NCBI RefSeq assembly: GCF_030929615.1 | Contig: NZ_JAVFVU010000024.1 | Span: 1-32,119 of the forward strand | From: Dyadobacter sp. LHD-138 | GTDB lineage: Bacteria; Bacteroidota; Bacteroidia; Cytophagales; Spirosomataceae | DNA: 32,119 bases | Direction: 5' to 3' | Notes under the pieces: model-generated | What the model was told of the DNA's origin: nothing | Database searches by the model: none | The model's input: the letters and a program-made list of their open reading frames with translations, nothing else | Position numbers and translations under genes: made by a program | Part shown: one piece after another, positions 1 to 8,578 of the stretch | How positions within the stretch are numbered: the first letter of the stretch is position 1 | Layout: every line of letters starts with the position of its first letter

Positions 1-30
1 AGCGCGATCCGGAATTATCGTAGCCGAGGC

Positions 31-101
31 AGCGTTCCCATTGGAACGCTTGGTGGGTTTGTGGCGATGTTTTCTACCCACGAATTGTACCTCTGGTACA
101 A
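31..101. repeat. Pair of short palindromes (REP-like)
   Basis: AGCGTTCC (31-38) and GGAACGCT (43-50) form a perfect 8-bp stem with a CATT loop. TTGTACC (85-91) and GGTACAA (95-101) form a perfect 7-bp stem with a TCT loop. Between them GTGGGT (53-58) pairs with ACCCAC (76-81). A degenerate relative of the second hairpin (TGTGCCTTTGGTAGA) follows near 246-260. This resembles scattered repetitive extragenic palindromes; the family assignment is inference. Confidence 0.5.
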
Positions 102-237
102 AGTTCGGCATCAACCGGGGTATGGATTTTAATAATTCTTGGGATAATGATTGCAATGGGATAATGATTGTAATATTTTACCTCTTCTCGCTCTGCCGCT
201 AGCACAAAATTCGGTATCAACCGAGGCTAATGGTTTT
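97..237 (+). repeat. Two diverged direct copies of a ~35-bp unit
   Basis: Copy A lies at 97-130 and copy B at 203-237. Both read roughly ACAAA-TTCGG-ATCAACCG-GG and end in a run of T, with about 80% identity by eye and a single-base indel. The first copy is joined to the TTGTACC hairpin, so hairpin plus unit may form one repeat element that was duplicated and has decayed. Confidence 0.5.
141..174 (+). repeat. 17-bp tandem duplication
   Basis: GGGATAATGATTGCAAT (141-157) is followed immediately by GGGATAATGATTGTAAT (158-174), one mismatch in 17. It sits between the two copies of the ~35-bp unit and outside any gene. Confidence 0.75.
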
Positions 238-374
238 AAAAAACGTTGTGCCTTTGGTAGAATCTGCCACTTAGGAACCAGCCCAGGCCGAAATAACATC
301 GCCCTTGATCCTCTTTTCAAATAACTTATCGCTTAATCCATCCGGCAAATCTGCAAGGTTTAGTAAAATCAATC

Positions 375-382
375 TATCTTTG
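375..382 (+). promoter_or_regulatory. Candidate -7 element for tyrS
   Basis: TATCTTTG fits the Bacteroidota -7 consensus TAnnTTTG. It lies 35 bp before the ATG at 418 and would give a leader of roughly 30 nt. No good -33 TTG is seen about 20 bp upstream, so only half of the promoter is supported. Confidence 0.45.
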
Positions 383-417
383 CACCTTGATTTTTAAAAT
401 TGCCAAATAGTATAAAA

Positions 418-1719
418 ATGAGAACCGATTTCATTGAAGAATTGCGCTGGCGCGGCATGTTGCATGATATGATGCCAGGAACGGATGAGCAACTAAATAA
501 AGAAATGACCGCCGGTTATATCGGTTTTGACCCAACGGCTGCTTCCCTGCATATCGGTAATCTTGCAACGATCATGTTGCTGGTACATTTACAAAAGGCT
601 GGTCATAAGCCTATTGCATTGGTAGGCGGGGCGACCGGGATGATTGGTGATCCTTCTTTTAAAGCGGCTGAACGGTCATTTTTGGACGAGGATACACTTC
701 GTATCAACCAGGAAGGAATTCGCAAGCAATTAGAACAATTCCTTGATTTTGACTGCGGAGAAAATTCTGCGGAAATGGTTAATAACTATGACTGGTTCAA
801 AGAAATCGGCTTTTTGCAGTTCCTTCGGGAGGCAGGAAAGTATCTTTCTGTTAACTACATGATGTCAAAAGATTCTGTGAAGAAACGCCTTGAAACAGGA
901 ATTTCGTTTACTGAATTTTCATACCAGCTTTTGCAGGGTTACGATTTTTATCATTTATACAAACATAAAAATGTCCGTCTCCAGATGGGTGGTTCGGACC
1001 AGTGGGGAAATATCACGACGGGTACTGAAATCATTCGGCGTAAAGAGGGTGATGAAGAAGGCTATTTCAAGGCTTATGCTTTAACGACACCGCTTTTGAC
1101 AAAATCAGACGGCTCGAAATTTGGGAAAAGTGAAGGCGGAAATATCTGGCTGGACGCATCGCGGACTTCGCCGTATGAATTTTACCAGTTTTGGTTGAGT
1201 CAGAGTGATGAAGATTCTCCAAGATTTTTGCGTGTTTTCTCGCTGAAATCGAAGGAGGAAATTGAAGCGCTGGAAAGCAGTCATGCCGCTGAACCACATC
1301 TGCGTATCATGCAAAAGGCACTGGCCGCTGAACTTACGATTCGTATTCACTCCGAACGTGATTACCAGCTGGTGTTAAAAGCTACCGATGTTTTGTTTGG
1401 AAAAGCGACTTTGGAAACACTGCAAAGCATCGCGGTCGATGAATTTGATACCATTTTCAATGGCGTGCCGCAAACTGAAATCAGCCGCGCGAATTGGGAT
1501 GCTTGTCCTAACTTACTGGATTTGATTTCAACGGTTACCAATTCGGAGATATATCCTTCCAAAGGAGAAGCGCGCCGGGCTTTGCAGCAAAATGCTGTAA
1601 GCATCAATAAGGTAAAAGTTTCTTCGCCGGAACAGCCGCTTGCAGATTTTCAATTATTGCAGGACCGGTTTATTCTGGTTTCAAAAGGGAAGAAAAACCA
1701 TTTGATTAAGGTCGTTTAA
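418..1719 (+). CDS. tyrS: Tyrosyl-tRNA synthetase
   Basis: Cytoplasmic class Ic aminoacyl-tRNA synthetase that charges tRNA-Tyr with tyrosine in an ATP-dependent reaction. Seen in the 433 residues: YIGFDPT before the HIGH-type motif HIGN (45-48), the GGATGMIGDP loop, the GGSDQWGN tyrosine/adenylate-site motif (~191-198), the KMSKS-equivalent KFGKS (234-238), and a C-terminal S4-like RNA-binding domain (~365-430) with PSKGEARRAL. Length is normal for bacterial TyrRS. I chose ATG 418 over the in-frame TTG at 400 because homologues begin just before the FIEELRWRG block and the upstream codons add nothing conserved. It stands alone on this strand and ends at a strong hairpin shared with the convergent PorP gene. 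Confidence 0.97.
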   Translation: MRTDFIEELRWRGMLHDMMPGTDEQLNKEMTAGYIGFDPTAASLHIGNLATIMLLVHLQKAGHKPIALVGGATGMIGDPSFKAAERSFLDEDTLRINQEGIRKQLEQFLDFDCGENSAEMVNNYDWFKEIGFLQFLREAGKYLSVNYMMSKDSVKKRLETGISFTEFSYQLLQGYDFYHLYKHKNVRLQMGGSDQWGNITTGTEIIRRKEGDEEGYFKAYALTTPLLTKSDGSKFGKSEGGNIWLDASRTSPYEFYQFWLSQSDEDSPRFLRVFSLKSKEEIEALESSHAAEPHLRIMQKALAAELTIRIHSERDYQLVLKATDVLFGKATLETLQSIAVDEFDTIFNGVPQTEISRANWDACPNLLDLISTVTNSEIYPSKGEARRALQQNAVSINKVKVSSPEQPLADFQLLQDRFILVSKGKKNHLIKVV

Positions 1720-1726
1720 CAACCGG

Positions 1727-1761
1727 AAAGCGAAGTGATCTCTGCGTCACTTCGCTTTTTT
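1727..1761 (+). terminator. Rho-independent terminator of tyrS
   Basis: AAAGCGAAGTGA (1727-1738) and TCACTTCGCTTT (1747-1758) form a perfect 12-bp stem with an 8-nt loop, followed by a T6 run (1756-1761). It begins 7 bp after the tyrS stop and its T run reaches into the stop codon of the convergent PorP-like gene. It may also slow minus-strand transcription, although that side lacks a T tract. Confidence 0.85.
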
Positions 1762-2770
1762 AATATCGCAAACATTTTCGTCCTCGTCGGTTTTGCGCAC
1801 CTTTACCGGAAAACCGGAACAAGGCATCGATACCATACCAGATCGAGATTTCAAAGGCTCCTGTATCAAATCCCAAGGAAGATACAGGTAAGTCATAACT
1901 GGCCTGAAAGAGCATATTTCCACTTGCCCAGCCAACCGTTCCAATGGCGGCATCCCTTCTGGTATTGCCCAAAATCATGCCGCGGTACCATAATCCTACC
2001 AGTAATGGCGAGTAGATTACGTTGAAACCGGCATCCATTTGTCGGCTTGGACCTTGTTTCCGAACTTGAACAGCCATGGTCAGCGCGCTCTCCCGATTCA
2101 TATCGCGGCCAAGATTATTTCCGAAGAAAGCCGGAATTTGTATAGGAATTTTTGTCCCCAGCTGGATATTCACACGTTGATGTTCAATGCTAAGCGCATT
2201 GTTGATACCGATGTTATGCCAGGCACCGGATAACCAGTAAGAAATATCTTCTTCATATTTAGGGACATATTCCAGGACTGCTCCGCCTGATAACGTCAGT
2301 TTATTGCTGGACAATCCATTGGTGGACATAGGGTCTGTACTTCCCAGAAATTGAGAAACATACGTCAAATCATCCCCGTTCCAGCTATTGGATGTCCAGG
2401 AACCTTGTATGCCTCCGATTAATCTTAATTCTTTTTGGCCGTCAAGATAAACCAGCTTGGAAATCTGGGCAGACAGCTGACTGCTGCTTAAAGCGGGTCC
2501 GCGTTTATCATGCAATGCCTGAAAACCCAGACCTATACCTGCGTCTTCTGCATAGGAATCGAAAGAAAAAGCAGCAGTTTGGAATGGAATGCCAATAGAG
2601 GCCCACTGGTTTCTGTAATTGGCAATAAATCTTGGCGTGCCTGCATCGCCGGCATAGGCGGGATTTGTGTACAGGGGATTGGCATAAAATTGTGAAAATT
2701 GGGGAGCCTGAGCCTGTATTTTTACAAGATTACAAGACAAAAAGATAAGCAGAATTAGAAATTTTTTCAT
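1760..2770 (-). CDS. PorP/SprF-family type IX secretion membrane protein
   Basis: 336-residue predicted outer-membrane protein of the PorP/SprF family, which in Bacteroidota helps type IX secretion export or anchor large surface proteins. Seen: an N-terminal signal peptide (~1-21, hydrophobic core after KK, ending near QAQA), then the typical AQAPQFSQFYANPLYTNPAYAG-like start, with the FSQFY and N-P-A-Y-AG elements, and amphipathic beta-strand stretches to the C-terminus. Its ATG overlaps the stop codon of the upstream PKD/CHU gene by one base (TAATG), which implies translational coupling and a dedicated pair. Similar pairs (SprB-SprF) are known from Flavobacterium gliding. Which cargo it serves beyond the neighbour is inference. 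Confidence 0.9.
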   Translation of the reverse strand: MKKFLILLIFLSCNLVKIQAQAPQFSQFYANPLYTNPAYAGDAGTPRFIANYRNQWASIGIPFQTAAFSFDSYAEDAGIGLGFQALHDKRGPALSSSQLSAQISKLVYLDGQKELRLIGGIQGSWTSNSWNGDDLTYVSQFLGSTDPMSTNGLSSNKLTLSGGAVLEYVPKYEEDISYWLSGAWHNIGINNALSIEHQRVNIQLGTKIPIQIPAFFGNNLGRDMNRESALTMAVQVRKQGPSRQMDAGFNVIYSPLLVGLWYRGMILGNTRRDAAIGTVGWASGNMLFQASYDLPVSSLGFDTGAFEISIWYGIDALFRFSGKGAQNRRGRKCLRY

Positions 2771-5700
2771 TAACGAACCAGATAAAGGTTTCCTCTTAAT
2801 TTGTCAGAAATACGGTTGTCGATGTACAAAATCTCAGCTTCGTATACATACAGGTCGGCGGGCAGCGGATTTCCTTTTAATGTTCCGTCCCAGGATTCGT
2901 CCGGTCGCTGACTTCCTGGTGGTACTTTTTTCATTTCAAATACCATTTCCCCCCATCTGTTCCTGATTTTTAGCGAAATGATTTCCTGAATACCCTTTCC
3001 AAAAAGTGTATATCTGTCCCCAAATCCGTCTGCATTCGGTGTGAAAGCCTTTGGGATATCAACCTGACAGTCGACAACTACAAAGGCGGCCGTTTTTTCA
3101 ATGGAATCGCGGCACACACCGCCTTTGCCTACAACCAGTTTTATACCATACAAACCTTTGTCGAATGGCAGTGCCGGATTTTTAACGTCGGATGTTTTTC
3201 CATCGCTGAAATACCACTTATAGCTGTCTGCATGATCCGAAAGGCTTATCAAATTTGCTGGCCCCGGGGCGCAGATCAGCGAATCACCGTTTACTTTAAA
3301 ATCGGCCGTTACAGGAGATAAAACCGAAACCGGTATTTTTTTGAGATCAACTTTGCAGGATTTAGATCCATGATAAGCACTCAATTTTACTTCATAATTT
3401 CCCGCATCTGAATAAATATGCGTTGGTGAATAATTCAGTGTATCCGGCGCAGAACCGTCTCCGAAATCCCATATAAAACCAAGCTGCGGATCCGATTTAT
3501 TGGTAAACTGAATGGCCTGATCCTGACAGGCAACAGTCGCTCCCGTGAAATCTCCGGCAGGTGCTGTGGTTGTACGTACGGTTAATTGGGTAGAATCGTA
3601 GCCGCAAGCTGTGTAAGCGATCAAAGTAACTTTGTATTCTTTTTTGGATTGGGCGAATGCATGTTTGGGATTTGCCAGTGTTGAAATGCTGCCGTCACCA
3701 AATTTCCATACCCAGCGGTTGGGTTTTGGCACGGTTGCATCCGTGAATTGAACGGTTTCACCAGGGCACACCTCTGATTTTGATATGGTGTATAAAGCTT
3801 TTACCGTTGTGGGATAAACCTCTATTTTGACCTCGTCCGTATCTTGCCCGCAAGCACTGGTTACTTCCAGTTTCACCGTATACGTTTGGGCATTGTCTTT
3901 CGCAGAGAAAGAATGAAAAACGGTATCACTGCCTGTCTGGCGCATGATGCCATCTCCAAAAATCCACCTTGATTTGTCCTTATCAATACCGGAGGAGCGG
4001 TTTGAAAAAAGCAGTTGGGCAGGTGTACAGCGTAAAGTCGTTGAGTCGACCCCAATTTCAGCTTTTGCGAGGGGGCGTACGGTTACCTTTTTCGTCTCCG
4101 TTTTTTGACCGCAAGCATTGCTGGCCGTGACGATAACCGAAAATGTACTATCCTTTTTCGACTGATTGATGAATATTTTGGAAGACGGCTGATAACCTGT
4201 GGAGGTGGAACCATCGCCAAAGTTCCAGGTGTATGTAGCGGCTGGATCCTGATTTCCAGTCACATCAAAGGAGACATTTAAAGGAGAACAACCGAGTAAA
4301 ACGGAAGGTGTAAATCCGATTGCCAGCGGTGGTGCCGTGACGGTTATGTCTTTGCGAAGTGTATCGGCACAGTTGCCTGCTTTTGCAATAAGCATAATCT
4401 TATTCAATCCGGTCACGAGTGTTAATTCAGGATTGGCGTCCGTTGAGGCGCTTTTGCCGTTGACAAACCAAACATAATTGTTTGCCGATGATGAGTTGTT
4501 TTTTGGCTTAAAGCTCGTTCCGGAACAACCAGCGCCTAATACAAACACAGCCTTCGGGCTTCCAACAGTTACTTTTGAAGTTGCAACCGCTTTGCAGCCG
4601 CTTTGGTTGGTCACTTCATAAGTAAGGGTGATTTGATTGGATGTCACATTTTTTACGATCAGCGTGTCATTTTTCAGACAATTGGTGCAGCCTGAGGATG
4701 TCCATTTGCCGCCAGCCGGAGCGCCCTGAAGTTTCAGGAAGTCTGTTCCACTGCAAATGGTTTGATCAGAAACTGTAACCTGTACCCCTTCCACTTTGAT
4801 TTGCACAGCGTCGGACATGGCACATTGCCCTGCGCCTTTTGTGTAGGTTAATGTATAAGTTCCAGCCGTTTTCGGGACAAAAACTTTAACGCCATTCAGT
4901 GTTTCAACACCGGCCGTGCTCCAATCACCACCAGTTATATCGGCTCGTAGGGGTATGGGCGTAGTGCTGACACAGAGGACGGTATCTTTTAAAAAAGTTA
5001 AAATATTGACAGGCTTAGTCGCTGCTACTGAAAATGTGTCGCTGATCATTTGAGCGCCGCAGGCGTTTGTCATGCTGGCTGTGATGATATACGGTACATC
5101 ATTTAACGGCAATGATATCGACTGATCCGGCGCGAGTGGTTTTCCATTCAAGGTATAGGTTGCACCCGTTACCGGATTGCTGATCTTATACTGAATAGGT
5201 TCACAGGCGTCCGGTTGAGGCGTCAATTTCGGTGCTTCCGGATCAATCACCTTGTATTTACGGACGATTGGCACTGAATTTCCGCAGTTATTGGCGGCCG
5301 TCAGCGTAATGGTGTATTCCTTTTTTTCTTTAAACTTCACCTTAACGATGCCGGAATTGTAGGAAGTTTTATCAATAAACTCATAAGATCCGCCGCTTAT
5401 CGACCAGTAATAACTCGTCTCTTCCGTCGAAATTGTTCCATCCATGGTTAGCGTTGCGCCATTGGAAAAACAAATCGTGGTATCTTTATTGGCAATGGAA
5501 AAGCCCGTGGCGTTAAAATTGGCAACGGGTTTTTTACTCAGTTTGAAATCGACTTCTTTTGAATTTGTTCCACAGGTTTTCGAAGTAGCCGTCAGTTTTA
5601 CCTTATAGGTTTGATTCGGATCGGTAAATGAAATGGATGGATTTATCGACGTGCTGGTCCGTCCGTCGCTGAATTCCCACAAAAAATTAATATCAGAAGA

Positions 5701-6150
5701 AGTAGGGCAGCTGTTGTTATTAATTGAAAGCGATGAGCCTTCGCAAGCCGCCTGAACGGTCGGGTTGGCCTGTGGATTTTTGTTGAAAGTAACCCGAAAG
5801 CCCTTGTTGTCATTTGGACAAGTTGCATTTTCTACAAAAATAGCGACCTTGAATTCGCCGTTGGAACAGTTTTTGACGAAATTTTTTAAGTCGTATTTAT
5901 GGCTTAAAGTAAGAGCAGCATTAAGTGTTACGGGTTCGATGCTCCCGTCGCCCCAGTCAATTTTGTAAGACTTACTGGCACAAGGGCCTGGCGTGACCTT
6001 TACGCAAAGGCTGTAAAGTGAGTCGCTTGGTGCCACACAAACAATACCGGTTCCTGTTCCGTCGCAGGTTGTGATATCCACACGCTCTTGCGCGTGGGAC
6101 AGGATGCTGAGCAGTACTAAAAAGAAAGTACAGGTAAAAAATAATTTCAA
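2770..6150 (-). CDS. PKD-repeat surface protein with gliding/T9SS type B C-terminal domain
   Basis: 1126-residue secreted protein. Residues 1-20 form a signal peptide ending near SHAQ. The body is a string of PKD/Ig-like domains: canonical W-x-FGDG or W-x-FSDG cores are seen in WEFSDG, WNFGDG, WIFGDG, WKFGDG, WDFGDG and WYFSDG, with less regular copies between them. Many paired cysteines suggest disulfides outside the cell. The last ~90 residues are the gliding_CHU_C / T9SS type B sorting domain (IPKAFTPNADGFGD, IRNRWGEMVFE, WDGTLKGNPLPADLYVYE). The known role of this architecture is export through type IX secretion and display as an adhesin or scaffold; the ligand cannot be read from the sequence. 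It is cotranscribed with the PorP/SprF gene at a 1-bp overlap. A -7-like TATCTTTC (6209-6216, minus strand) lies about 60 bp upstream. Confidence 0.93.
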   Translation of the reverse strand: MKLFFTCTFFLVLLSILSHAQERVDITTCDGTGTGIVCVAPSDSLYSLCVKVTPGPCASKSYKIDWGDGSIEPVTLNAALTLSHKYDLKNFVKNCSNGEFKVAIFVENATCPNDNKGFRVTFNKNPQANPTVQAACEGSSLSINNNSCPTSSDINFLWEFSDGRTSTSINPSISFTDPNQTYKVKLTATSKTCGTNSKEVDFKLSKKPVANFNATGFSIANKDTTICFSNGATLTMDGTISTEETSYYWSISGGSYEFIDKTSYNSGIVKVKFKEKKEYTITLTAANNCGNSVPIVRKYKVIDPEAPKLTPQPDACEPIQYKISNPVTGATYTLNGKPLAPDQSISLPLNDVPYIITASMTNACGAQMISDTFSVAATKPVNILTFLKDTVLCVSTTPIPLRADITGGDWSTAGVETLNGVKVFVPKTAGTYTLTYTKGAGQCAMSDAVQIKVEGVQVTVSDQTICSGTDFLKLQGAPAGGKWTSSGCTNCLKNDTLIVKNVTSNQITLTYEVTNQSGCKAVATSKVTVGSPKAVFVLGAGCSGTSFKPKNNSSSANNYVWFVNGKSASTDANPELTLVTGLNKIMLIAKAGNCADTLRKDITVTAPPLAIGFTPSVLLGCSPLNVSFDVTGNQDPAATYTWNFGDGSTSTGYQPSSKIFINQSKKDSTFSVIVTASNACGQKTETKKVTVRPLAKAEIGVDSTTLRCTPAQLLFSNRSSGIDKDKSRWIFGDGIMRQTGSDTVFHSFSAKDNAQTYTVKLEVTSACGQDTDEVKIEVYPTTVKALYTISKSEVCPGETVQFTDATVPKPNRWVWKFGDGSISTLANPKHAFAQSKKEYKVTLIAYTACGYDSTQLTVRTTTAPAGDFTGATVACQDQAIQFTNKSDPQLGFIWDFGDGSAPDTLNYSPTHIYSDAGNYEVKLSAYHGSKSCKVDLKKIPVSVLSPVTADFKVNGDSLICAPGPANLISLSDHADSYKWYFSDGKTSDVKNPALPFDKGLYGIKLVVGKGGVCRDSIEKTAAFVVVDCQVDIPKAFTPNADGFGDRYTLFGKGIQEIISLKIRNRWGEMVFEMKKVPPGSQRPDESWDGTLKGNPLPADLYVYEAEILYIDNRISDKLRGNLYLVR

Positions 6151-6307
6151 ATCGAGGAATCTTTTGATAGAGGTCTTTACCGGATGGTATTTTATTACAA
6201 TCCAATGTGAAAGATAGATATTTCCTGAAATATTGTAACCATTTAGTACTTAAATATCTACCAAAATTTAAATTATTGAAGAATTTATTGGTGAGACTTT
6301 CTGCATT

Positions 6308-6354
6308 AAAGAAGTCAAGACTGGGCGTCCCCGTTCCCAAAACTTGACTTCTTT
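6308..6354 (-). terminator. Hairpin after the FAD oxidoreductase gene
   Basis: AAAGAAGTCAAG (6308-6319) and CTTGACTTCTTT (6343-6354) form a perfect 12-bp stem; an inner TGGG (6322-6325) can pair with CCCA (6336-6339). It begins 10 bp past the stop of the oxidoreductase in the direction of transcription and lies before the CHU gene start. The T tract on the minus strand is short (TTT), so its efficiency is uncertain. Confidence 0.65.
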
Positions 6355-6364
6355 TTGTTCAAAC

Positions 6365-7576
6365 TTAAACCCGTTCAAAACAAAAGATCGAAGCATCCGG
6401 ATTTTTCTTGCCAATAATGGCATCCCTGATAATGTCGGCCGCGATCACGCTGAATAATATTCCGTTTCCACCAAAACCTAAAGCAAAATAAGTGTTGGGA
6501 TGCTCCTTGATGCCACCTATAAAAGGCAGGCCATCTTCCGTTTCTGCGAAAGTGCCGCACCATTCATAATCGGTAACGAAAGGAAGAACCGGAAACATTT
6601 TCATAGCTGCCGCCGCCAATTGTTTGCTTTTGGAGTGAAGCAGCCGGTCTCGTTTTCCTGCACTTTGAAACGTTTCGTCTTTTCCACCGATCAAAACACG
6701 GTTATCTTCTGTTGTTCTCAGGTAGAGATAAGGACGCGCGCTTTCCCACAACAGCGCATTTTTGTACCATAAGGGCTTGTCTTGCATAATCGGCTTGCTG
6801 ACAATCGCATAAGTGGAATGAAGCCGAGTCACTTTCTTCGCAATATAATCCTGAGATTCATATCCGCTGGCGATAATGAGTTTCCCAGCGTTAATCTGTG
6901 AACCGTTGTCGAGATGCAGGGTGACACCTTTTTTGTGATGATTAATTACTTCGACTTTTACCGTATCATAAACTTTTGCTCCTTTTAAAACACAAGCATT
7001 TAGCAATGCATGTGTCATTTTATAAGGATCCAGTTGAGCGGCGTCATGAGAAAGAATAGCCCCGCTTTTTTTCAAAGCAGGAAAATGACTTCGAAGTTCG
7101 TCCTGTTCCCACCATGCTACATTAATTCCCTGATTTTTTCGCTCCTGATATTCCTTTTTCAGATCGGGGAGATCGTTTTTTTTTGATGCGTAGTAAAGGC
7201 TGTCTTTTAGTGAAAAATGAACGTCCTTGTCCAGCAATTTTACAATTTTCTGAATCTTGTAAATAGCTTCGACGCACAGCTGATAACTTCTGACTGCATT
7301 CTTTTTTCCTACCAGTTCAATTAACTCGGTAAGCGGCGTGTCAATTTCATACTGCAAAAGCGCCGTGCTCCCGGAAGTGCTGCCGAGCGCGATATGTCGT
7401 TTTTCGATGACTACAACAGGAATACCGGCTTCCGTAAGTGTCCATGCAAGCAATGCGCCGGTAATACCTCCACCCATGATGGCCACATCCGTATGTATAT
7501 CCTCTCTCAAAGCTGGAAAGGAATCCAATATGCCATTTTTGTAAAACCAATAGGGCTGACCGCTGAGTAAATCCAT
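6365..7576 (-). CDS. FAD-dependent oxidoreductase (DAO family)
   Basis: 403-residue flavoprotein of the D-amino-acid/glycine oxidase type (DAO fold). Seen: an N-terminal Rossmann dinucleotide motif GGGITG (35-40) followed by the acidic residue that binds the ribose (VVVIEK, ~E58), a substrate half in the middle, and the C-terminal FAD contact block with GFGGNGILFS. The GSTSGSTA and CGTFAETEDGLPFIGG segments are typical of this family, which deaminates or demethylates amino acids and amines. The substrate is not evident. There is no signal peptide, so it is probably cytoplasmic. It lies 54 bp downstream of a metallophosphoesterase on the same strand, probably one transcript, and is followed by a hairpin. 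The start ATG lies 7 residues before the conserved PYWF block. Confidence 0.88.
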   Translation of the reverse strand: MDLLSGQPYWFYKNGILDSFPALREDIHTDVAIMGGGITGALLAWTLTEAGIPVVVIEKRHIALGSTSGSTALLQYEIDTPLTELIELVGKKNAVRSYQLCVEAIYKIQKIVKLLDKDVHFSLKDSLYYASKKNDLPDLKKEYQERKNQGINVAWWEQDELRSHFPALKKSGAILSHDAAQLDPYKMTHALLNACVLKGAKVYDTVKVEVINHHKKGVTLHLDNGSQINAGKLIIASGYESQDYIAKKVTRLHSTYAIVSKPIMQDKPLWYKNALLWESARPYLYLRTTEDNRVLIGGKDETFQSAGKRDRLLHSKSKQLAAAAMKMFPVLPFVTDYEWCGTFAETEDGLPFIGGIKEHPNTYFALGFGGNGILFSVIAADIIRDAIIGKKNPDASIFCFERV

Positions 7577-7630
7577 AAGGGAGGTTTTTTGTAATACCCG
7601 AGATGCGAATATTACAAAAACCGTTCCCGA

Positions 7631-8446
7631 TTATTTTTTCCCGTTAAATGAATTTAATATGGGGGCCGCAGTTGGATTATATTGGTACGTCTGCCAGGTT
7701 TCATCCTGATAGATTTCCACGACCCTATATCCCTTGTATGCCGTTCCCCAGCTTCCCCCAAAATGCCCATCGAAGAAATAAGGCTTTTGTCCAAGCGTTT
7801 TCTGGCTATCCTGGTCATGGTCGTGCCCGTGAAAAATGGCTTTTACATTGGGTGTGTTTGAAAAGAGGTCGGTCACTTCTTTGCAGTTAATGCCATGGGT
7901 TGTCCATTTCTCTGGGGTGATATGCAGAAAAATGAAAATACCTTTCGATGCTGAATATTTAGCTATTTCGGTGCGAAGCCAATTGACATCCGGACAGATA
8001 TATTCGCCTTTTTCATTGGATGTATCACCAAGAATGAAAGCGTATTCACCTTTTGCAAAACTGTGGTTGGTTGGATATCCCCAGGTGCTTTGCCATACAT
8101 CCAGTCCCACTTTGTCATGGTTTCCACGGGTTACGTAAAAAGGTACGCGTAAATTTTCAAAGGTTGATTTTACATCATACAGCAGTGTTGGGTCATCATG
8201 AATCAAGTCTCCGTTGATCACCGTGAAATCAACGCCTTTTTGTACTTTTTCTTGATTGATCCAGCCAATCAAATCGCTGTGAAAAGTTTTGTATTCGGTA
8301 TCAGGCTGCCCGTAATGTCCGTCCGAAGCAACGATGAAACGCAGCGCAAGTTTTCCGGCTTTGGCGTTTTGTTCAGGGAGATTAAGAAAAGAAAGTCCCG
8401 ACATGGCAGGCAAAAATTTCAAAAAGGAGCGTCTTTCAAAAATCAT
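7631..8446 (-). CDS. Exported metallophosphoesterase with Tat-type signal
   Basis: 271-residue calcineurin-like phosphoesterase. The metal-binding motifs are seen in order: SDGHYG (D-x-H), NGDLIHD, RGNHDK (GNHD), a histidine in FLHITPE, and HGHDHD. The N-terminus MIFERRSFLKFLPAMSG carries a twin-arginine motif (RRSFLK) and a hydrophobic stretch, so export by Tat to the periplasm is likely. I placed the start at ATG 8446. The longer frame opens with a GTG 13 codons upstream, which would bury the signal. The substrate could be a phosphomonoester or a cyclic nucleotide; the sequence does not decide. It is probably cotranscribed with the FAD oxidoreductase 54 bp downstream. Confidence 0.9.
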   Translation of the reverse strand: MIFERRSFLKFLPAMSGLSFLNLPEQNAKAGKLALRFIVASDGHYGQPDTEYKTFHSDLIGWINQEKVQKGVDFTVINGDLIHDDPTLLYDVKSTFENLRVPFYVTRGNHDKVGLDVWQSTWGYPTNHSFAKGEYAFILGDTSNEKGEYICPDVNWLRTEIAKYSASKGIFIFLHITPEKWTTHGINCKEVTDLFSNTPNVKAIFHGHDHDQDSQKTLGQKPYFFDGHFGGSWGTAYKGYRVVEIYQDETWQTYQYNPTAAPILNSFNGKK

Positions 8447-8496
8447 ATGGGTTAATCGTTTGGAATGGGGCGTAAAGTTCGTCACAGATGTTTTAC

Positions 8497-8504
8497 CAAA
8501 AATA
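8497..8504 (-). promoter_or_regulatory. Candidate -7 element for the metallophosphoesterase
   Basis: Read on the minus strand, TATTTTTG matches TAnnTTTG 50 bp before the ATG at 8446. No clear -33 TTG is present at the usual distance. The 132-bp region to 8578 is shared with the divergent recX. Confidence 0.4.
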
Positions 8505-8578
8505 GTTATTCAGCGTTGATAATTTATCTTTAATCTTGTGACAATATATCATATATAAATATTAGTTAATATTGCCGC

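Larger units (their letters stand above)
1..417. other. Gene-free 5' flank with decayed palindromic repeats
   Basis: No credible gene is seen before tyrS. The stretch holds two short perfect hairpins, two diverged copies of a ~35-bp unit, a 17-bp tandem duplication and the tyrS promoter. A 63-codon minus-strand reading frame crosses the repeats but has no recognisable domain and is probably an accident of the repeat sequence. Confidence 0.6.

Noticed and set aside
129..320. 63-codon minus-strand frame upstream of tyrS
   Set aside because: It runs through the repeat units and shows no domain, signal or conserved feature; most likely chance.
400..417. TTG start for tyrS six codons upstream
   Set aside because: ATG 418 agrees better with where homologues begin; TTG would be needed only if no ATG were present.
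5972..6340. 122-codon minus-strand frame overlapping the CHU gene start
   Set aside because: It is out of frame with the signal peptide of the real gene and crosses the hairpin at 6308-6354; no domain is seen.
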